Positions 16,924 through 26,020 of a stretch of 46,501 bases of DNA are shown in pieces (the stretch's first letter is position 1; each line of letters starts with the position of its first letter). Origin of the DNA: an uncultured Victivallis sp. (GTDB lineage: Bacteria; Verrucomicrobiota; Lentisphaeria; Victivallales; Victivallaceae); NCBI GenBank assembly GCA_944389935.1, contig CALXOE010000025.1:1-46501 (forward strand). The letters are read 5' to 3'. A program made the translations under genes and the position numbers. Below the pieces are notes generated by a model. It was given only the letters and a program-made list of their open reading frames with translations, had not been told where the DNA came from and did no database searches.

Positions 16924-17459
16924 GTGTAATACCTTTCAGCAAAATAAATAACCCCATCCTTCCATAGCTGCCTGACCTCTCCCTTTGTATTGATATCAGC
17001 CAGTACGCAGAATCCGGTGGGTGATTTTGGTACATCGCCGCCTATTTGAAACGAAAAAACATACTTATTAACCTGCCAGTTGACCAGTAGATATACGACA
17101 GATGTACCAGACGCCGGTAGCGTAAAATCTGTTTCTGCTTTTTCCACCTTCCCTAGATCGGTGACTCCGCAATAACCGGAATCAGGATTCCCGCCATCAA
17201 TTATTTTTATCTTTCTCGATATTACCTCTCCTGATTCACCTTTTTCGCTCGCATCATGAACGATAAAATATCCATTGTAAACATCTGCTTTTGCCTCTCC
17301 TGCCGGAGAGGGAATTGCCGACACGGTTGTCCCGTTCGGAGTGCGGTTCACGCGGACGCCTGGACCGCCGGACAGCTCGCAGGCGTGGACGTCGTCCCAG
17401 AAATCGCCGAACCATCCTGCCGGGATCTGTTCCCCGCTGACTGGACGTTGTGTTTTCAT
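16920..17459 (-). CDS. Hypothetical tail-region protein
   Basis: The product has 179 residues. The start at 17459 is chosen because GGAGGAAACGGA lies directly upstream and it overlaps the preceding stop by 4 bases. The sequence contains WFGDFWDDVHACELSGGPGV and a beta-rich C-terminal half; the general style (short statements about a value with strands) resembles phage tail accessory proteins, but I cannot name a family. Base composition becomes AT-rich toward its 3' end, where it meets the unusual 364-residue gene. Confidence 0.65.
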   Translation of the reverse strand: MKTQRPVSGEQIPAGWFGDFWDDVHACELSGGPGVRVNRTPNGTTVSAIPSPAGEAKADVYNGYFIVHDASEKGESGEVISRKIKIIDGGNPDSGYCGVTDLGKVEKAETDFTLPASGTSVVYLLVNWQVNKYVFSFQIGGDVPKSPTGFCVLADINTKGEVRQLWKDGVIYFAERYYT

Positions 17460-18229
17460 TCCGTTTCCTCCTCGCTGCCGTCCGAATAGAGATCCTCGTT
17501 CCAACCCATATCCGCATAGGTGTATGAGGTTGTGCAAATCCAGTAGTTGCCTGATTTGTTTACTGTTGAATTCGTCACCAGCCAGTATTTTGCCGCGGAC
17601 TGGTACGGCCCGGACCACGGCGGCGATTGCAGCATTCCGACTGCCTGCAGCTGTTCCGCCGCCTGATTCCGGCTGCGATAATATTTGGTCACAGATAACA
17701 CCGGAGCCGGATACAGCCAGCTTTCGACGCCCCTAAAGTTGTTTTTCTGTCCAGCCAGGACAACCATCCCGTCCGGGACAGGATCCTCCGGCCGCGCCCA
17801 CTGGTATTTAAATTCACTAGACGGAATAACCAGATTGGTTGCCGTGTAGTAAAAGTCCGGAATCGGGCGGGATGCGTCGTCCGAGAGCAGCACATGATTC
17901 CAGTATGTGAGGTAATCCGGATGCGCCTCGAGCGGTTTTTCCATCGTCGCGGTGTTGAAATTGTACTCCGTGTCCCCGTCCTCGTGCGAAGAACCTCCGG
18001 ATGATCCGGTTGTCGGGGATTCCGTAAACACCATCGAGGCGGTCGCAAAACATGCGCCCAACGTCAACGATGAACGGTCGCGGTTGAAATAACCGTCGTC
18101 GTACTGCTGGTTATGGACAAACTCCCCCCACAGCGCCGGACCGTCATCCAGCGCGCACATCCAGATCCGGGTGATCGAATTCCCGGACCGGGCGCCGCTG
18201 CCGACGGTTTCGATTTTTTCTACTGCCAT
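17456..18229 (-). CDS. Hypothetical tail protein after the tape measure
   Basis: The product has 257 residues; TAGGAGGTGGCAG precedes the start. It is rich in aromatic residues, Ser and Gly, with a low-complexity loop (PTTGSSGGSSHEDGD near residue 72) and an acidic C-terminus. It comes directly after the tape measure, where siphophages keep distal-tail or baseplate proteins, so that role is the best guess. No domain is recognised. Confidence 0.65.
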   Translation of the reverse strand: MAVEKIETVGSGARSGNSITRIWMCALDDGPALWGEFVHNQQYDDGYFNRDRSSLTLGACFATASMVFTESPTTGSSGGSSHEDGDTEYNFNTATMEKPLEAHPDYLTYWNHVLLSDDASRPIPDFYYTATNLVIPSSEFKYQWARPEDPVPDGMVVLAGQKNNFRGVESWLYPAPVLSVTKYYRSRNQAAEQLQAVGMLQSPPWSGPYQSAAKYWLVTNSTVNKSGNYWICTTSYTYADMGWNEDLYSDGSEEETE

Positions 18230-18240
18230 TCTGCCACCTC

Positions 18241-19755
18241 CTACGGGAAAACCGCTCCGCTATCTGTTGATTCGTCGAGCGTCTGTTTGATCTGTTCCGC
18301 TGTTTTTTTGAGGGAGTCGAGCGAATCCGCCGACCTGCGCAGATAGTTCAGACTCGGATTCGAGCTGTTGAACGATCCGGAGTAACCGCCGATCCGGCGC
18401 AGGGAATCGGTCGGAAACGCGATTCCGGCCGTGACGGCGGCTGCCGCCGCCGATTTCGCCGCCCCCGCAGCTTTCTCCGGATGCGCGAGATCGTACTGCG
18501 CTCCGATGATGCGACGGATCTCCGCCTCCTGTTCGGCGGAAACCGGTCCAGCTTTCCGCATTTCGTCGAGCTTTTTCTGGATCTCCGCCTCGCGCCCCAT
18601 TCCCTGCGCGATCATCTGACGATACTTCAGTTCCTCGCGCAATTTCGCGATCTTGTCGTCGGTCTTCTTCTTCGCGGCTGCGGCTGCCGCCGCCTCTGCT
18701 TCCGCAGCTGCTCTCGCTGCCTCCGCTTGTTTTCGCGCTGCTTCCTCCTGTTGTTTTCTGGAGGCATCCCGCTGATTTTGTACCTCTGACGCTGTCAGCT
18801 TCGGTGTTGAATACGTTTCATTCAATCCGAACAGTTTTGCTGATGCTTCTTTCCCAAGATCAAAATTACTGCCGAAGAGTTGCTTCCCCGCCTGATTAAA
18901 TAAAAAACCGGTAGGCATCATATTCGCTAGACCGCCCATAGCTTTCTGCCACCAGGACCGGGTGTCTTTTACCTCGATTCCATTCGTTTCGAGCAGATAA
19001 TTTCCCCGCTTCCAAAAACCAAGATCGCTTCCATATTGAGCAATCTTATTCAACAGCTGAATACCTCCACTCTCTGCAAAAGCCGCAGCAAACGCGGTTC
19101 CGGCGTTGGTCATCGCGTCTTTGAGCTCCTCCGCAGCCTTGATCGCGTCGTCGTTGATAATGAGTCCACTTTGTTCCGCCTCCTCTCCGAGCGAAATGTA
19201 GTCGCGCAGAAAGTTGTTCAGCTTCTGGAACGTCTCACCGTAAAGCTGCGACGCGACCGCGTTTCTGGTCTGCTCGTCCGCGATCCCGCGCAATGCCGCG
19301 TTGACCTTGTTGAACGTCTCTTCCGCGTTCAGCCCGGCGAGGTCCTCCCGGGTAAATCCGAGCTTCGCCATGAGACTTCCGGCGGCGGCATCTCCGGTCA
19401 TGAATCTTCCGACCTGCATCTGAACTTTCGAGAACGCCTCGCGCACCTGGTCGACGCTCGTCCCGGTTCGCTCCGCCGCGAAACGGATCTGCTGAAAATA
19501 TTTTGCAGAAACGCCCATATTCGCCGCGGCCTTGCCGATTTCGTCGAACCGGTTCACCATCGTCGTTAAAATCGTCGATACTCCGAGTCCTCCGAGTCCG
19601 AACCCGAGCGGGGAAAAAATACTGGAAAAAATCCCGCCGAGCTTGCTGAATGCCCCTTTGACCTGCGAACTCGTTTCCTTGACTTTCCGCTGGACTGTGT
19701 TCAGCGCGTTGAGAGCTCCTTTCGGGTCTCCAAAAATTTTAAGATTTGCCGCCAT
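18241..19755 (-). CDS. Tail tape measure protein (short)
   Basis: The product has 504 residues. A hydrophobic Gly-rich stretch (GIFSSIFSPLGFGLGGLG) near residue 45, a long helical body, and a clear coiled-coil segment rich in Ala, Lys, Glu and Gln at about 335-395 are characteristic. GAAANMGVSAKYFQQIRFAAERTG-like text is typical of the first domain of tape measures. Using the known rule of about 0.15 nm per residue, the tail would be short, near 75 nm. It overlaps the preceding gene by 17 bases, and GGGAGG precedes the start. Confidence 0.8.
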   Translation of the reverse strand: MAANLKIFGDPKGALNALNTVQRKVKETSSQVKGAFSKLGGIFSSIFSPLGFGLGGLGVSTILTTMVNRFDEIGKAAANMGVSAKYFQQIRFAAERTGTSVDQVREAFSKVQMQVGRFMTGDAAAGSLMAKLGFTREDLAGLNAEETFNKVNAALRGIADEQTRNAVASQLYGETFQKLNNFLRDYISLGEEAEQSGLIINDDAIKAAEELKDAMTNAGTAFAAAFAESGGIQLLNKIAQYGSDLGFWKRGNYLLETNGIEVKDTRSWWQKAMGGLANMMPTGFLFNQAGKQLFGSNFDLGKEASAKLFGLNETYSTPKLTASEVQNQRDASRKQQEEAARKQAEAARAAAEAEAAAAAAAKKKTDDKIAKLREELKYRQMIAQGMGREAEIQKKLDEMRKAGPVSAEQEAEIRRIIGAQYDLAHPEKAAGAAKSAAAAAVTAGIAFPTDSLRRIGGYSGSFNSSNPSLNYLRRSADSLDSLKKTAEQIKQTLDESTDSGAVFP

Positions 19756-20515
19756 CTGCCGCAGCCTCCCTCTCTTCCGCCTCCCGGCGCTTCCGCTCCC
19801 GTGCGCGGATCTGATTCCACGAAAGCGGATAAATGTCCGGCTCCCGCTCCTGCCAGGGGTGGAGCTCGCCGTTTCTCTCCCGTTCGATCGCCTCCGCCGC
19901 CTTTCGTTTGAAATCCTCCGGGTCCTTAGGTCTCGCCGGGGCGAGTTTGCCGCAGTCGTTCACCGCCGCGAGGTGTCCCGCGAGCGCGAGCGGCAGTTCC
20001 CAGATCGATTCGCGCGGCGTCAACGAAGCGTATTTCGAGCCCAGATCAACCAGCGCCGCGATTGCCGGGCCCGCGAACAGAAACGGCTCCGGCTTGCGCG
20101 AGCGTGTCCGGTTCCGCAGCATCTCGTAGCCGTACCAGGGAACTACGAGCAGCCACTCGACCAACTGCTCGAATTTTTCTACGATCGCCGCGCCCGATTT
20201 CTCCCCGATTTCCCGGGCCTCCTCTTCGAGTTCCTCCCGGTTGAATGCGTAAAAATCCCGCCCGCGGTTTGCGCAGGCGACTGCCCGGCAGACGTCGTCG
20301 AACGACGCCCCGCCGGGATTCCGGAAAAACGGCGAATCGATCCACTCGAGCATCAGGAAAAAGCCGAGCGTCGCGGGACGAACCACGAGCGTATCCCCGT
20401 TCCCGGCGGTGAGTTTGAGCGGAGTTCCGCTGCAGCTCAACGCCTCGAATGCGAAGTTGACGGCCTTGTCCTTCACGTACCAGCAGGGCACGTAGACCTG
20501 AATCGATCCGCTCAT
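19739..20515 (-). CDS. Probable tail assembly protein before the tape measure
   Basis: The product has 258 residues. The first half is globular; the C-terminus is highly charged (RARERKRREAEEREAA). Its place between a putative tail tube gene and the tape measure is where siphophages encode the tail assembly chaperones (lambda G/GT type). No second overlapping frame with an obvious slippery site was found, so the usual frameshifted partner seems absent. The call rests on gene order. Confidence 0.55.
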   Translation of the reverse strand: MSGSIQVYVPCWYVKDKAVNFAFEALSCSGTPLKLTAGNGDTLVVRPATLGFFLMLEWIDSPFFRNPGGASFDDVCRAVACANRGRDFYAFNREELEEEAREIGEKSGAAIVEKFEQLVEWLLVVPWYGYEMLRNRTRSRKPEPFLFAGPAIAALVDLGSKYASLTPRESIWELPLALAGHLAAVNDCGKLAPARPKDPEDFKRKAAEAIERERNGELHPWQEREPDIYPLSWNQIRARERKRREAEEREAAADGGKS

Positions 20516-20520
20516 TTCTT

Positions 20521-20844
20521 TTACGCCTCCGGCGTCGTGGTCGTGGTCGTGATCTTCCGGATCGTCCGCTGAACAGTCGAAAAACCGGTGTTCGATTCGG
20601 TGAGGTTGTGAGCCGTCACCACCTCCTCGCCGGACTGCGCGCGAACCGCCTGATTCACGAACGATTCACCGACCAGAAACGAGTCCTCGGTGATCTCCGT
20701 CACCGGCTGATACGTCGCCTGCTCGACGATGTCGCCGACGTTGTTCGTTTTGTCCGCCACCTGGACGCTGTTGTTCGTCGTCCGCCCCGTGACCGAGGTG
20801 TCCTCCCCGGAAACGCCGAATCCCTGCGGAAATTCATCTGCCAT
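20521..20844 (-). CDS. Small structural protein, candidate tail tube
   Basis: The product has 107 residues. The start at 20844 is chosen because AAGGAGGGG lies upstream; the open frame before it overlaps another gene. It is rich in Thr, Val, Asn and Gln and ends in a run of six Thr encoded by an ACGACC hexanucleotide repeat. The position between tail-completion and tape-measure genes fits a tube or tube-associated protein, but it is short for a tube protein. Confidence 0.5.
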   Translation of the reverse strand: MADEFPQGFGVSGEDTSVTGRTTNNSVQVADKTNNVGDIVEQATYQPVTEITEDSFLVGESFVNQAVRAQSGEEVVTAHNLTESNTGFSTVQRTIRKITTTTTTPEA

Positions 20845-20848
20845 TTTT

Positions 20849-21268
20849 TTACCCCTCCTTGTTGATGATGAACAGTGTGTACTGCAAAACCCGCACCGCG
20901 TGCGTGTCGCTCTCGTTGCGCTCCGGATCGCCCGCGACCATCCCGACGATGAACCAGCCGTCGCGGATTTTGTACTGCCGTCTCGGCTGCGCGTAGTTCG
21001 CCCGGATGCGTTCGTATGCCTCATCGAGGTCGAGTTCGTCCGGGTCAGCGCGGTCCCCGACCCGACGCGTCCCGACGTGAATCGCGAACTGCAGCTGATA
21101 CAACGGGATTCCCGGCCCCTCCGGCTTCAGCAACGCCGTTTCGACCAGCGCGAACCGATCCGCCCGCTCGACCGACGCGCTTTTCAGCCGGTAGACCGGA
21201 AACCCCGGCAGCAGCTCGCCGAGCTGTTTCTCGAACAGCTGCTCGACCTCCGTCTCAATGCCCGTCAT
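20849..21268 (-). CDS. Probable tail terminator/completion protein
   Basis: The product has 139 residues. Helical start (ETEVEQLFEKQLGELLPGFPVY), then strands including LYQLQFAIHVGTR, then a helix (LDEAYERIRANY) and strands to the end (AVRVLQYTLFIINKEG). This alpha-beta order and size match small tail-terminator proteins (gpU-like), which close the tail tube. It overlaps the preceding gene by 4 bases. The family call is by layout, not by motif. Confidence 0.55.
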   Translation of the reverse strand: MTGIETEVEQLFEKQLGELLPGFPVYRLKSASVERADRFALVETALLKPEGPGIPLYQLQFAIHVGTRRVGDRADPDELDLDEAYERIRANYAQPRRQYKIRDGWFIVGMVAGDPERNESDTHAVRVLQYTLFIINKEG

Positions 21269-22029
21269 TGTGATACCCTCCGCGCCGCCTTGTCCGCGGC
21301 AGCTTGAATGATCTTCTCCATCCGGTTCGCCGTTTTCCGCATCGCCTCCGGAGCCGCGTTCGGGCTGATGATCGTCACGTATTTGACGACGTTTTCAACG
21401 ATGAGCCCGTAGCTGTCCTTCTGCTTCACCTCCGAAACGCGCGGGGTCGGGACGTAGCGGTTTTCCGCCGCGTCGGACGCTGCTTTCAGCGCCGATTCCG
21501 CAAGCTCGAAGAGCGACATCTTGAACGCGCTTTTCGCCTTCGGAAGCCGCCCGAGCGCTTTCAGCCATCCGGCCTTTGCCGCGCCGTAATGCGGAATCCG
21601 TCCGATCCGGCTCGTTTTGTCGTATTTCCCCGTCGCCGTACCGAAGTACGGAACCATCCGCGTGCAGTAAAGCCGCCGGTCCCAGATCTCGATGTTCCGT
21701 TTCAGCAGCCGGAGCCCGCGTTTCTCGACCTGTTTCCGGGGAATCCGTTTTGCGGTCGTGAACATCCCCTCTTTCCCGTTCCGTTTCCGGTAGGCGTAGC
21801 GGAAATCGCTGCCCGGATATTTGATGATCCGGCGAAATTTGTACCGATCCGGAAGTTTCGACGGGCTTGATGCCGTTCCCGGCCCAGTCGCTTTCGCGGC
21901 GGACTGGATCGCAAAGATCATCGCCTGCCGCGTCAGATCCCGAATGTCCTTCTTCAGCTCCGTTTGCGCGCGCTCGAACGCCCGGGAAAGCCGGGCGATG
22001 TCCGCTGGATCAATCTCCGCCGTAATCAA
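21265..22029 (-). CDS. Tail completion protein, HK97 gp10-like
   Basis: The product has 254 residues. It begins with a helical segment (IARLSRAFERAQTELKKDIRDLTRQAM) followed by a very basic region, as in gp10/minor-tail-Z-type morphogenesis proteins. The start codon is TTG at 22029, overlapping the previous stop, with GGAGGGG upstream. It is longer than most gp10 proteins (about 120-180). Its place between the head-tail joining gene and the tail terminator agrees. Confidence 0.6.
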   Translation of the reverse strand: MITAEIDPADIARLSRAFERAQTELKKDIRDLTRQAMIFAIQSAAKATGPGTASSPSKLPDRYKFRRIIKYPGSDFRYAYRKRNGKEGMFTTAKRIPRKQVEKRGLRLLKRNIEIWDRRLYCTRMVPYFGTATGKYDKTSRIGRIPHYGAAKAGWLKALGRLPKAKSAFKMSLFELAESALKAASDAAENRYVPTPRVSEVKQKDSYGLIVENVVKYVTIISPNAAPEAMRKTANRMEKIIQAAADKAARRVSQ

Positions 22030-22337
22030 TCCGATTCCCCTCCCAGATGCAGCAGAACCGAAACCCCGAGCGCGTCGATTTCGACGGGATTCAGGATCCG
22101 GAACTCCTCCGCCCCGATCGTGACAAGCTCCCCCTCGCGCGGCATCCGGGGCAGGGCGGAGCGCGGAACCCGGAGACTGAATTTGTAACCGCTCTGAACA
22201 CCGTAGTCCCCGAGCGTAAATTCGCTCGAGAGCTTCGACCGGCGTCCGGTGAGCGTCGATCCAGCGTATCCGAATTCCGTCGGGCTCGCCTCAATCATCC
22301 GATTCAGGTCTGCCGCAAACTGCTCCGCCAGCCCCAT
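22026..22337 (-). CDS. Probable head-tail joining/head closure protein
   Basis: The product has 103 residues. Several starts are possible (22346 GTG, 22343, 22337); GGAGAG at 22351-22346 is spaced 8 bases from ATG 22337, so that start is used. The N-terminus is a helix (GLAEQFAADLNRMIEA), followed by beta strands (EFTLGDYGV, LVTIGAEEFRIL) like the small barrel of head-closure proteins. It follows the capsid gene directly. Confidence 0.55.
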   Translation of the reverse strand: MGLAEQFAADLNRMIEASPTEFGYAGSTLTGRRSKLSSEFTLGDYGVQSGYKFSLRVPRSALPRMPREGELVTIGAEEFRILNPVEIDALGVSVLLHLGGESD

Positions 22338-22342
22338 TCTCA

Positions 22343-23308
22343 TCACTCTCCAGTCGTCGTGGTCGCGGCCTGGTTGACGACCGAATCGTCGACGATGATC
22401 TGCATCGGATAACCGGCGTTGTCCCAGGTCGTCGGAACCGGCGCGGTTGCTCCGGTCGGAGTCGTCGCCGTCCGCGATTTCGCGAGGTTCACGACGTCGG
22501 CACGGCTCATCAGGATGAAGTCCGGACGGTAATCCGACGGGAAGAGCCCGAGCAGATCCATCAGCATTTCATCGGTCAGCGTGCCTTCTCCCGTCTGCGG
22601 CACGTTCGCGAGCCGCGCGAGGTTGTAGTGACCGGCGACCTGCAGCCCGAGCCAGCTGATGAGCGGGAACGAGTAGGTCGAAAGCTGTTTCCCGGCCGTC
22701 GTGTTGATCACAGTCGGGAAAATAACGCCATCCGAAATCAGGCCGGATTCGCGCGAAATGACGGATACCGCGTCCTCACCGAACCGGCCCATGTAAACCG
22801 AGCTGCCGGCCGCGGTGGTTTTCAGAATCTGCATATCCTGCGCGAACTGGTCGATGTAGTCCGCAAGGCCATAGAACCCGGTCGCAACCTCACCGGTTCC
22901 GCGCACAAGCTGCCGGTTCGCGAGCGCAAACGCGGCGCGCAGCGCTTTCACGCCCTCGCGCTCCATGTACATCACCGCTCCCTCCACATAACCGTCCGCG
23001 ACTGCCTGATCTCGCTCGAACGAGGCGTCGACGATCTTCAGATCGACGGTGACGATTTTCGACTTTCCAGCGGCATTCTCGCGCCCCTCGTTCACATTGC
23101 GGAACGCGACGCCCGGCTCGTCCGTCTCAACCTCGAACTTGTGCTGCGTTCCGTTGCTCGCGTTCTGCGCATACGCGGCGCGCAGGAACGGCGCCCGCTG
23201 CAGCAGGTCGCTCGCGATGAACGTCGCGAGATTCCGGTCGTTCGACTGAATCAGGTATTCCAGAGTATTCGACGCCACCGGCGTCCCGTGAATCACTGCA
23301 TTTGCCAT
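22343..23308 (-). CDS. Major capsid protein
   Basis: The product has 321 residues. Position after the protease/scaffold gene, size, and content identify it: no signal peptide, an extended N-arm, a central helix (EGAVMYMEREGVKALRAAFALANRQLV) and a strand-rich C-terminal half. HK97-fold coat protein is inferred. The end carries a short Thr run. AGGAGATAGGAA precedes the start. I could not assign a specific coat family. Confidence 0.75.
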   Translation of the reverse strand: MANAVIHGTPVASNTLEYLIQSNDRNLATFIASDLLQRAPFLRAAYAQNASNGTQHKFEVETDEPGVAFRNVNEGRENAAGKSKIVTVDLKIVDASFERDQAVADGYVEGAVMYMEREGVKALRAAFALANRQLVRGTGEVATGFYGLADYIDQFAQDMQILKTTAAGSSVYMGRFGEDAVSVISRESGLISDGVIFPTVINTTAGKQLSTYSFPLISWLGLQVAGHYNLARLANVPQTGEGTLTDEMLMDLLGLFPSDYRPDFILMSRADVVNLAKSRTATTPTGATAPVPTTWDNAGYPMQIIVDDSVVNQAATTTTGE

Positions 23309-23333
23309 TTCCTATCTCCTCTCCGTTTTTCGG

Positions 23334-23681
23334 TTAGTTGCTGCTTTTTCCCTGCATTCTCGCGTGTCGCGGCTGTTTCGTCTCGTCCGGCCGCTCCTGG
23401 AACCCGGCCGCTTTCGCGCCCCGGGCGGTCGCGGATTTCGATTCGGCAAGCTCCTTTTCGAGCTCCGAGATCCGCGCGTTCGCCTTTTCGAGTTCCTCGC
23501 TCTTGACCGCGAGTTCCGACAGCGTTGCCGCCTTTTCCTCCTCGAGCTTCGCGATCTTCACGTCGCGCCGCGCAAGCTCAATTTCCCCCTCCGGTTTCCC
23601 GAAGTTCTCTTTCGCGAATTCGTAGCCGTCCCGTTCGACGAGCGCTTTGAATTCGTCCAGCACCTTGTTTTCCTCCGCCAT
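23334..23681 (-). CDS. Nested in-frame scaffold protein (internal start)
   Basis: An ATG at 23681, in frame with the protease gene, is preceded by GAGGGAAAGGAACGGAA. It would make a 115-residue acidic coiled-coil protein, MAEENKVLDEFKALVERDG onward, equal to the protease C-terminal domain. Lambda does the same with C/Nu3. Inferred from the ribosome-binding site and domain border. Confidence 0.65.
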   Translation of the reverse strand: MAEENKVLDEFKALVERDGYEFAKENFGKPEGEIELARRDVKIAKLEEEKAATLSELAVKSEELEKANARISELEKELAESKSATARGAKAAGFQERPDETKQPRHARMQGKSSN

Positions 23682-24539
23682 TTTCCGTTCCTTTCCCTCG
23701 TTGATTGTTTGAGTGAAACTGTTCATCGCGTCCTCGAAATTCCCGACCGCGTCGATCAGCCCGCGTTCGAGCGCCTCCGCGCCGCTCCAGCATCTGCCGT
23801 CCGCGAGCGCTTCGACCGCCGCAAGTTCGAGTCCGCGCCCCTCCGAAACCGCCCGGGTGAACTCCGCGTTCACCGTTTTCACCCGGCGCGTCATCTCCTC
23901 GACGAGCTCGTCCGGAACAGATCCGTCCGCGCCGAGGCCTTTGTACTGCCCGCTTGAAACCGTGACGATCCGGACGCCCATCCGGTCGAGCCTCCCCGTC
24001 TCGTCGTAGGCGACCGTGTAGCAGCCGATGTTCGCCACCTCCGCAAGCCGGTTCGCCGTGATCTGCCCGGTCGAAGCCGCGAGCCAGTACGCCGCCGAGC
24101 ACGCCATTTCGTCCACGAACGACCGCACCGGCTTTACCGCCGAGAGCCGCGCGAGTTCGTCGACCAGTTCCGTCTGCCCCGCGACCGTTCCGCCCGGCGA
24201 ATCGATGTGCAGCATCACGCCCGCGACGTCCGGACGGGCCGCCGCCTCCCGGAACAGTTTCCGCAGTTTCAGCGTGTTCGTCACGTCGTTGAATTTCGAG
24301 TCGCCGCGCTGCATCACGCCGTGAACCGGGATGACCGCGATTCCCTCCGGCGTCACCTCGAGAGCCGGTTTTTCGTTCCTCCGCTCCTCCATCTCCTCCG
24401 CCGAACAGGCCGGGAGCTCGTGCGCGAGAAGCATCGCGTGCAGTTTCCCGAGCGTCTGCGGTTCGCACGCGTAGATCCCGAGATGATTCCGGACGCACTC
24501 CGGAGAATCGGGGATTCCCGTGTCAATTTTCGTTTGCAT
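23334..24539 (-). CDS. S49 prohead protease with C-terminal scaffold region
   Basis: The product has 401 residues. Residues 60-270 form an SppA-type serine peptidase: strand VAGVMLHIDSPGG (105-117), catalytic Ser148 in EMACSAAYW and Lys200 in QYKGLG. This family matures capsids, as lambda gpC does. Residues 287-401 form a separate acidic coiled coil (EEEKAATLSELAVKSEELEKA), the scaffold. Met287 (ATG at 23681) has AAGGAA 7 bases upstream, so a scaffold-only product is likely. It overlaps the portal end by 17 bases. Confidence 0.85.
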   Translation of the reverse strand: MQTKIDTGIPDSPECVRNHLGIYACEPQTLGKLHAMLLAHELPACSAEEMEERRNEKPALEVTPEGIAVIPVHGVMQRGDSKFNDVTNTLKLRKLFREAAARPDVAGVMLHIDSPGGTVAGQTELVDELARLSAVKPVRSFVDEMACSAAYWLAASTGQITANRLAEVANIGCYTVAYDETGRLDRMGVRIVTVSSGQYKGLGADGSVPDELVEEMTRRVKTVNAEFTRAVSEGRGLELAAVEALADGRCWSGAEALERGLIDAVGNFEDAMNSFTQTINEGKERKMAEENKVLDEFKALVERDGYEFAKENFGKPEGEIELARRDVKIAKLEEEKAATLSELAVKSEELEKANARISELEKELAESKSATARGAKAAGFQERPDETKQPRHARMQGKSSN

Positions 24540-26016
24540 TGCTGTTTTCTCCGTTTGTTTCCTGATTTGCCGCCGGCTGCGTCGAGGCGTTCAGCGTGTC
24601 CGAGTTGAACAGATTTCCGCCCGGGTTGCCGATCGAGTAGACGATTTTCGCTTTCCGGATGTAGTCCTGATAACGCGCCGTTTTCCGCGCAACGTCGTAG
24701 CAGTCGCCGCCGCGACGTTTCACCTCGTCCTCGACGCTCGAAAGGCCGCCCGCGATCCGCTCGATCGTCGCGCCGACCTCGCGGTCCTCCTCGAGCCACG
24801 GTTCCGCCTGCGGCAGCCACTCGTACCGGATTTTCCCCGCCCCGCTCCAGTTCAATCCGTAGTCGCGGACGATTTGAGGAAGAACCCAGTCCGTCACCTC
24901 GTAGCGGACGCGCATGTTCATCCGCATGAAACGCTGAATGAAAAATTTGAACTCCGCCCGGTCCTGCTTCATCGCCGAGTAGGAGCTCGAGCGCGAATCG
25001 TAGAAACTGAACGCAAGCCCGAAGATGAGCAGCCCCCGCCGGATCAGCGAGTCGTTGAACGACTGATATTCCGTCGAGGGAGTGTGCGACTCGAGCAGAT
25101 TCACCGCGTCGCCCTCCTCGAGCTCGAGTTTCGTCGCCGCTTCGAGGTCGTAGACCGGGTAAACCCCGAGCGCCGCCGCGTCCCCGTCTCCGCCGTTCCC
25201 GGATTCTCCGCCCACGCCGAGCGGCGCAAACGTGTCATTCAACCCGGAACCGGCGCTGCTGGTGACGGCAATGCCGAGAAGCGCGTGGTTTTTCGCCTTG
25301 ATCCGCTGATATTCGTCCGTCTCGCGCACGTCCTGAAACGTGTTGACCGAGGGCGCCAGCATCGGGATTCCGCGCACCTGGTCGAACCGGATGAAATTCC
25401 CGCGAAAAATCAGATCCTCCGGAGAGAGCACCCGGTTGAACGTGTAGTTGCGCCCGCCCGGGCCCCGGTTGAACAGCAGATACCCGGTCGCCGCGCCCGT
25501 GTCCGGGTCGATGAGAACGCCGTTCACGCTGCCCGCCGGGATGTTTTCCCCGGAGCCGGTCGCGCGGATCCGGTCCGTCTCGATCCCCTGCAGTTTGCCG
25601 CCCTCGATCTTCAGCAGCGCCGCGTCTCCGTCGAGCGCGATCGAGCCGCCGAAAATCCGGATCAGATTGTCGAAATCGTTTCGCTTCGCCACGTCGCAGT
25701 TATGCGCGTCCGACCAGTCACGGAACGCCTCCTCGAGCGCGTCGTCGAACCCGGCGTCTCCCGTTTTCGCGGCGAAATATTGAACGGTCGTGTAGTCGAG
25801 AAATTTCCCGAACGCCCAGTTGACGACCGTGTCGTTCCGCAGCAGGTCGTAGATCGTCGCCGTCCCGCGGTCGCGGTCGCGCTGCGTTAAAATCGCCTCC
25901 TCGGCCGCCTTGCGCAGGCGCGGAGCCCGGCGTCGCCCCTTGTCCTCCGACATCTCGTAAACGCCCGAGGAACGGGCAGAAGTGAACCCCGCGCAGTTGA
26001 TCGTAAAATCCGGCAT
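24523..26016 (-). CDS. Portal protein, lambda family
   Basis: The product has 497 residues. It forms the dodecameric ring at the capsid vertex for DNA entry and tail joining. Text typical of lambda-type portals: helical start, RNDTVVNWAFGKFLDY, later EDLIFRGNFIRFDQVRGIPML, FQDVRETDEYQRIKAKNHA, and SSSYSAMKQDRAEF near the end. GGAGGG precedes the start. The C-terminal tail is Asn/Gln/Glu-rich and probably disordered. The order portal-protease/scaffold-capsid is standard. Confidence 0.85.
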   Translation of the reverse strand: MPDFTINCAGFTSARSSGVYEMSEDKGRRRAPRLRKAAEEAILTQRDRDRGTATIYDLLRNDTVVNWAFGKFLDYTTVQYFAAKTGDAGFDDALEEAFRDWSDAHNCDVAKRNDFDNLIRIFGGSIALDGDAALLKIEGGKLQGIETDRIRATGSGENIPAGSVNGVLIDPDTGAATGYLLFNRGPGGRNYTFNRVLSPEDLIFRGNFIRFDQVRGIPMLAPSVNTFQDVRETDEYQRIKAKNHALLGIAVTSSAGSGLNDTFAPLGVGGESGNGGDGDAAALGVYPVYDLEAATKLELEEGDAVNLLESHTPSTEYQSFNDSLIRRGLLIFGLAFSFYDSRSSSYSAMKQDRAEFKFFIQRFMRMNMRVRYEVTDWVLPQIVRDYGLNWSGAGKIRYEWLPQAEPWLEEDREVGATIERIAGGLSSVEDEVKRRGGDCYDVARKTARYQDYIRKAKIVYSIGNPGGNLFNSDTLNASTQPAANQETNGENSNANEN

Positions 26017-26020
26017 CGCG

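Noticed and set aside
19700..20550. Programmed frameshift in the tail chaperone region
   Set aside because: I looked for a slippery heptamer with a second overlapping frame before the tape measure and found no convincing pair.
24520..25890. A 456-codon + strand frame antisense to the portal
   Set aside because: Shadow of the portal gene; Arg/Val-rich text with no domain and no ribosome-binding site.
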